Source: an uncultured Lachnospiraceae bacterium
GTDB taxonomy: Bacteria; Bacillota; Clostridia; Lachnospirales; Lachnospiraceae
DNA: 13,288 nt
Direction: 5' to 3'
NCBI GenBank assembly: GCA_902463835.1
Contig: CABQGZ010000039.1
Span: 1-13,288, forward strand
Both the position numbers and the translations under genes were made by a program. The notes below the pieces were generated by a model that did no database searches, had not been told where the DNA came from, and saw nothing but the letters and a program-made list of their open reading frames with translations. Positions 13,276-13,288 of this stretch are shown piece by piece (position 1 is the first letter of the stretch; each line of letters opens with the position of its first letter).

Positions 13276-13288
13276 ATGCCTATATTAT
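13276..13288 (+). CDS. Start of a further late gene (truncated by window end)
   Basis: ATG 13276 begins a frame reading M-P-I-L before the window ends. The evidence is the very strong ribosome site TAAGGAGG (13264-13271), which includes the Tal stop codon and stands 4 nt upstream. By position it should be another tail-tip, fibre or baseplate gene, but nothing of the protein can be judged. Confidence 0.55.

Overview
The window is one stretch of the late (structural) region of a tailed, long-tailed (siphovirus-type) phage or prophage of the HK97-like lineage. All genes lie on the + strand and are packed end to end, with 1-11 nt gaps or short overlaps. There is no gene-free stretch longer than about 175 bases, and that one is explained by a frameshifted reading frame. 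The protein families, the strong AGGAGG-type ribosome binding sites and the roughly balanced base composition suggest a host among the Bacillota, most likely the Clostridia. This is inference. No integrase, repressor, lysis or replication gene is in the window, so it cannot be decided whether this is a prophage or a free phage.

Layout. (1) DNA packaging: the tail end of a P27-type small terminase (to 115) and the large terminase terL (102-1850). (2) Head: portal (1847-3043), prohead protease (3033-3614) and a major capsid protein (3604-5259) that carries an N-terminal scaffolding (delta) segment and a C-terminal cadherin-like/Ig-like beta-sandwich. (3) Head-tail junction: gp6-like connector (5268-5540), head closure protein (5537-5887), a probable tail terminator (5862-6191) and an HK97 gp10-like protein (6193-6675). 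(4) Tail: major tail tube protein (6686-7300), tail assembly chaperone G and its -1 frameshift product GT (7312-7632 / 7312-7805), tape measure (7809-10922), distal tail protein (10919-11623) and tail-tip/receptor-binding protein Tal (11620-13266). A further gene begins at 13276 and runs out of the window.

How it works together: the terminases cut and pump DNA through the portal into a procapsid built from the capsid protein and matured by the protease. The connector, closure and terminator proteins seal the head to a tail whose length is set by the tape measure, polymerised with the help of G/GT around the tape, and capped by Dit and Tal.

No wholly new defence or mobile system is visible. 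The points most worth a second look are: the Ig-like domain displayed on the capsid; a well-formed internal ribosome binding site plus ATG exactly at the delta/capsid boundary of the capsid gene; the A9 slippery site for G-GT; an atypical Walker A motif (isoleucine where glycine is expected) in TerL; and several strong intragenic hairpins, one of which (in the Dit gene) is followed by six T and looks like an intrinsic terminator inside a coding sequence.
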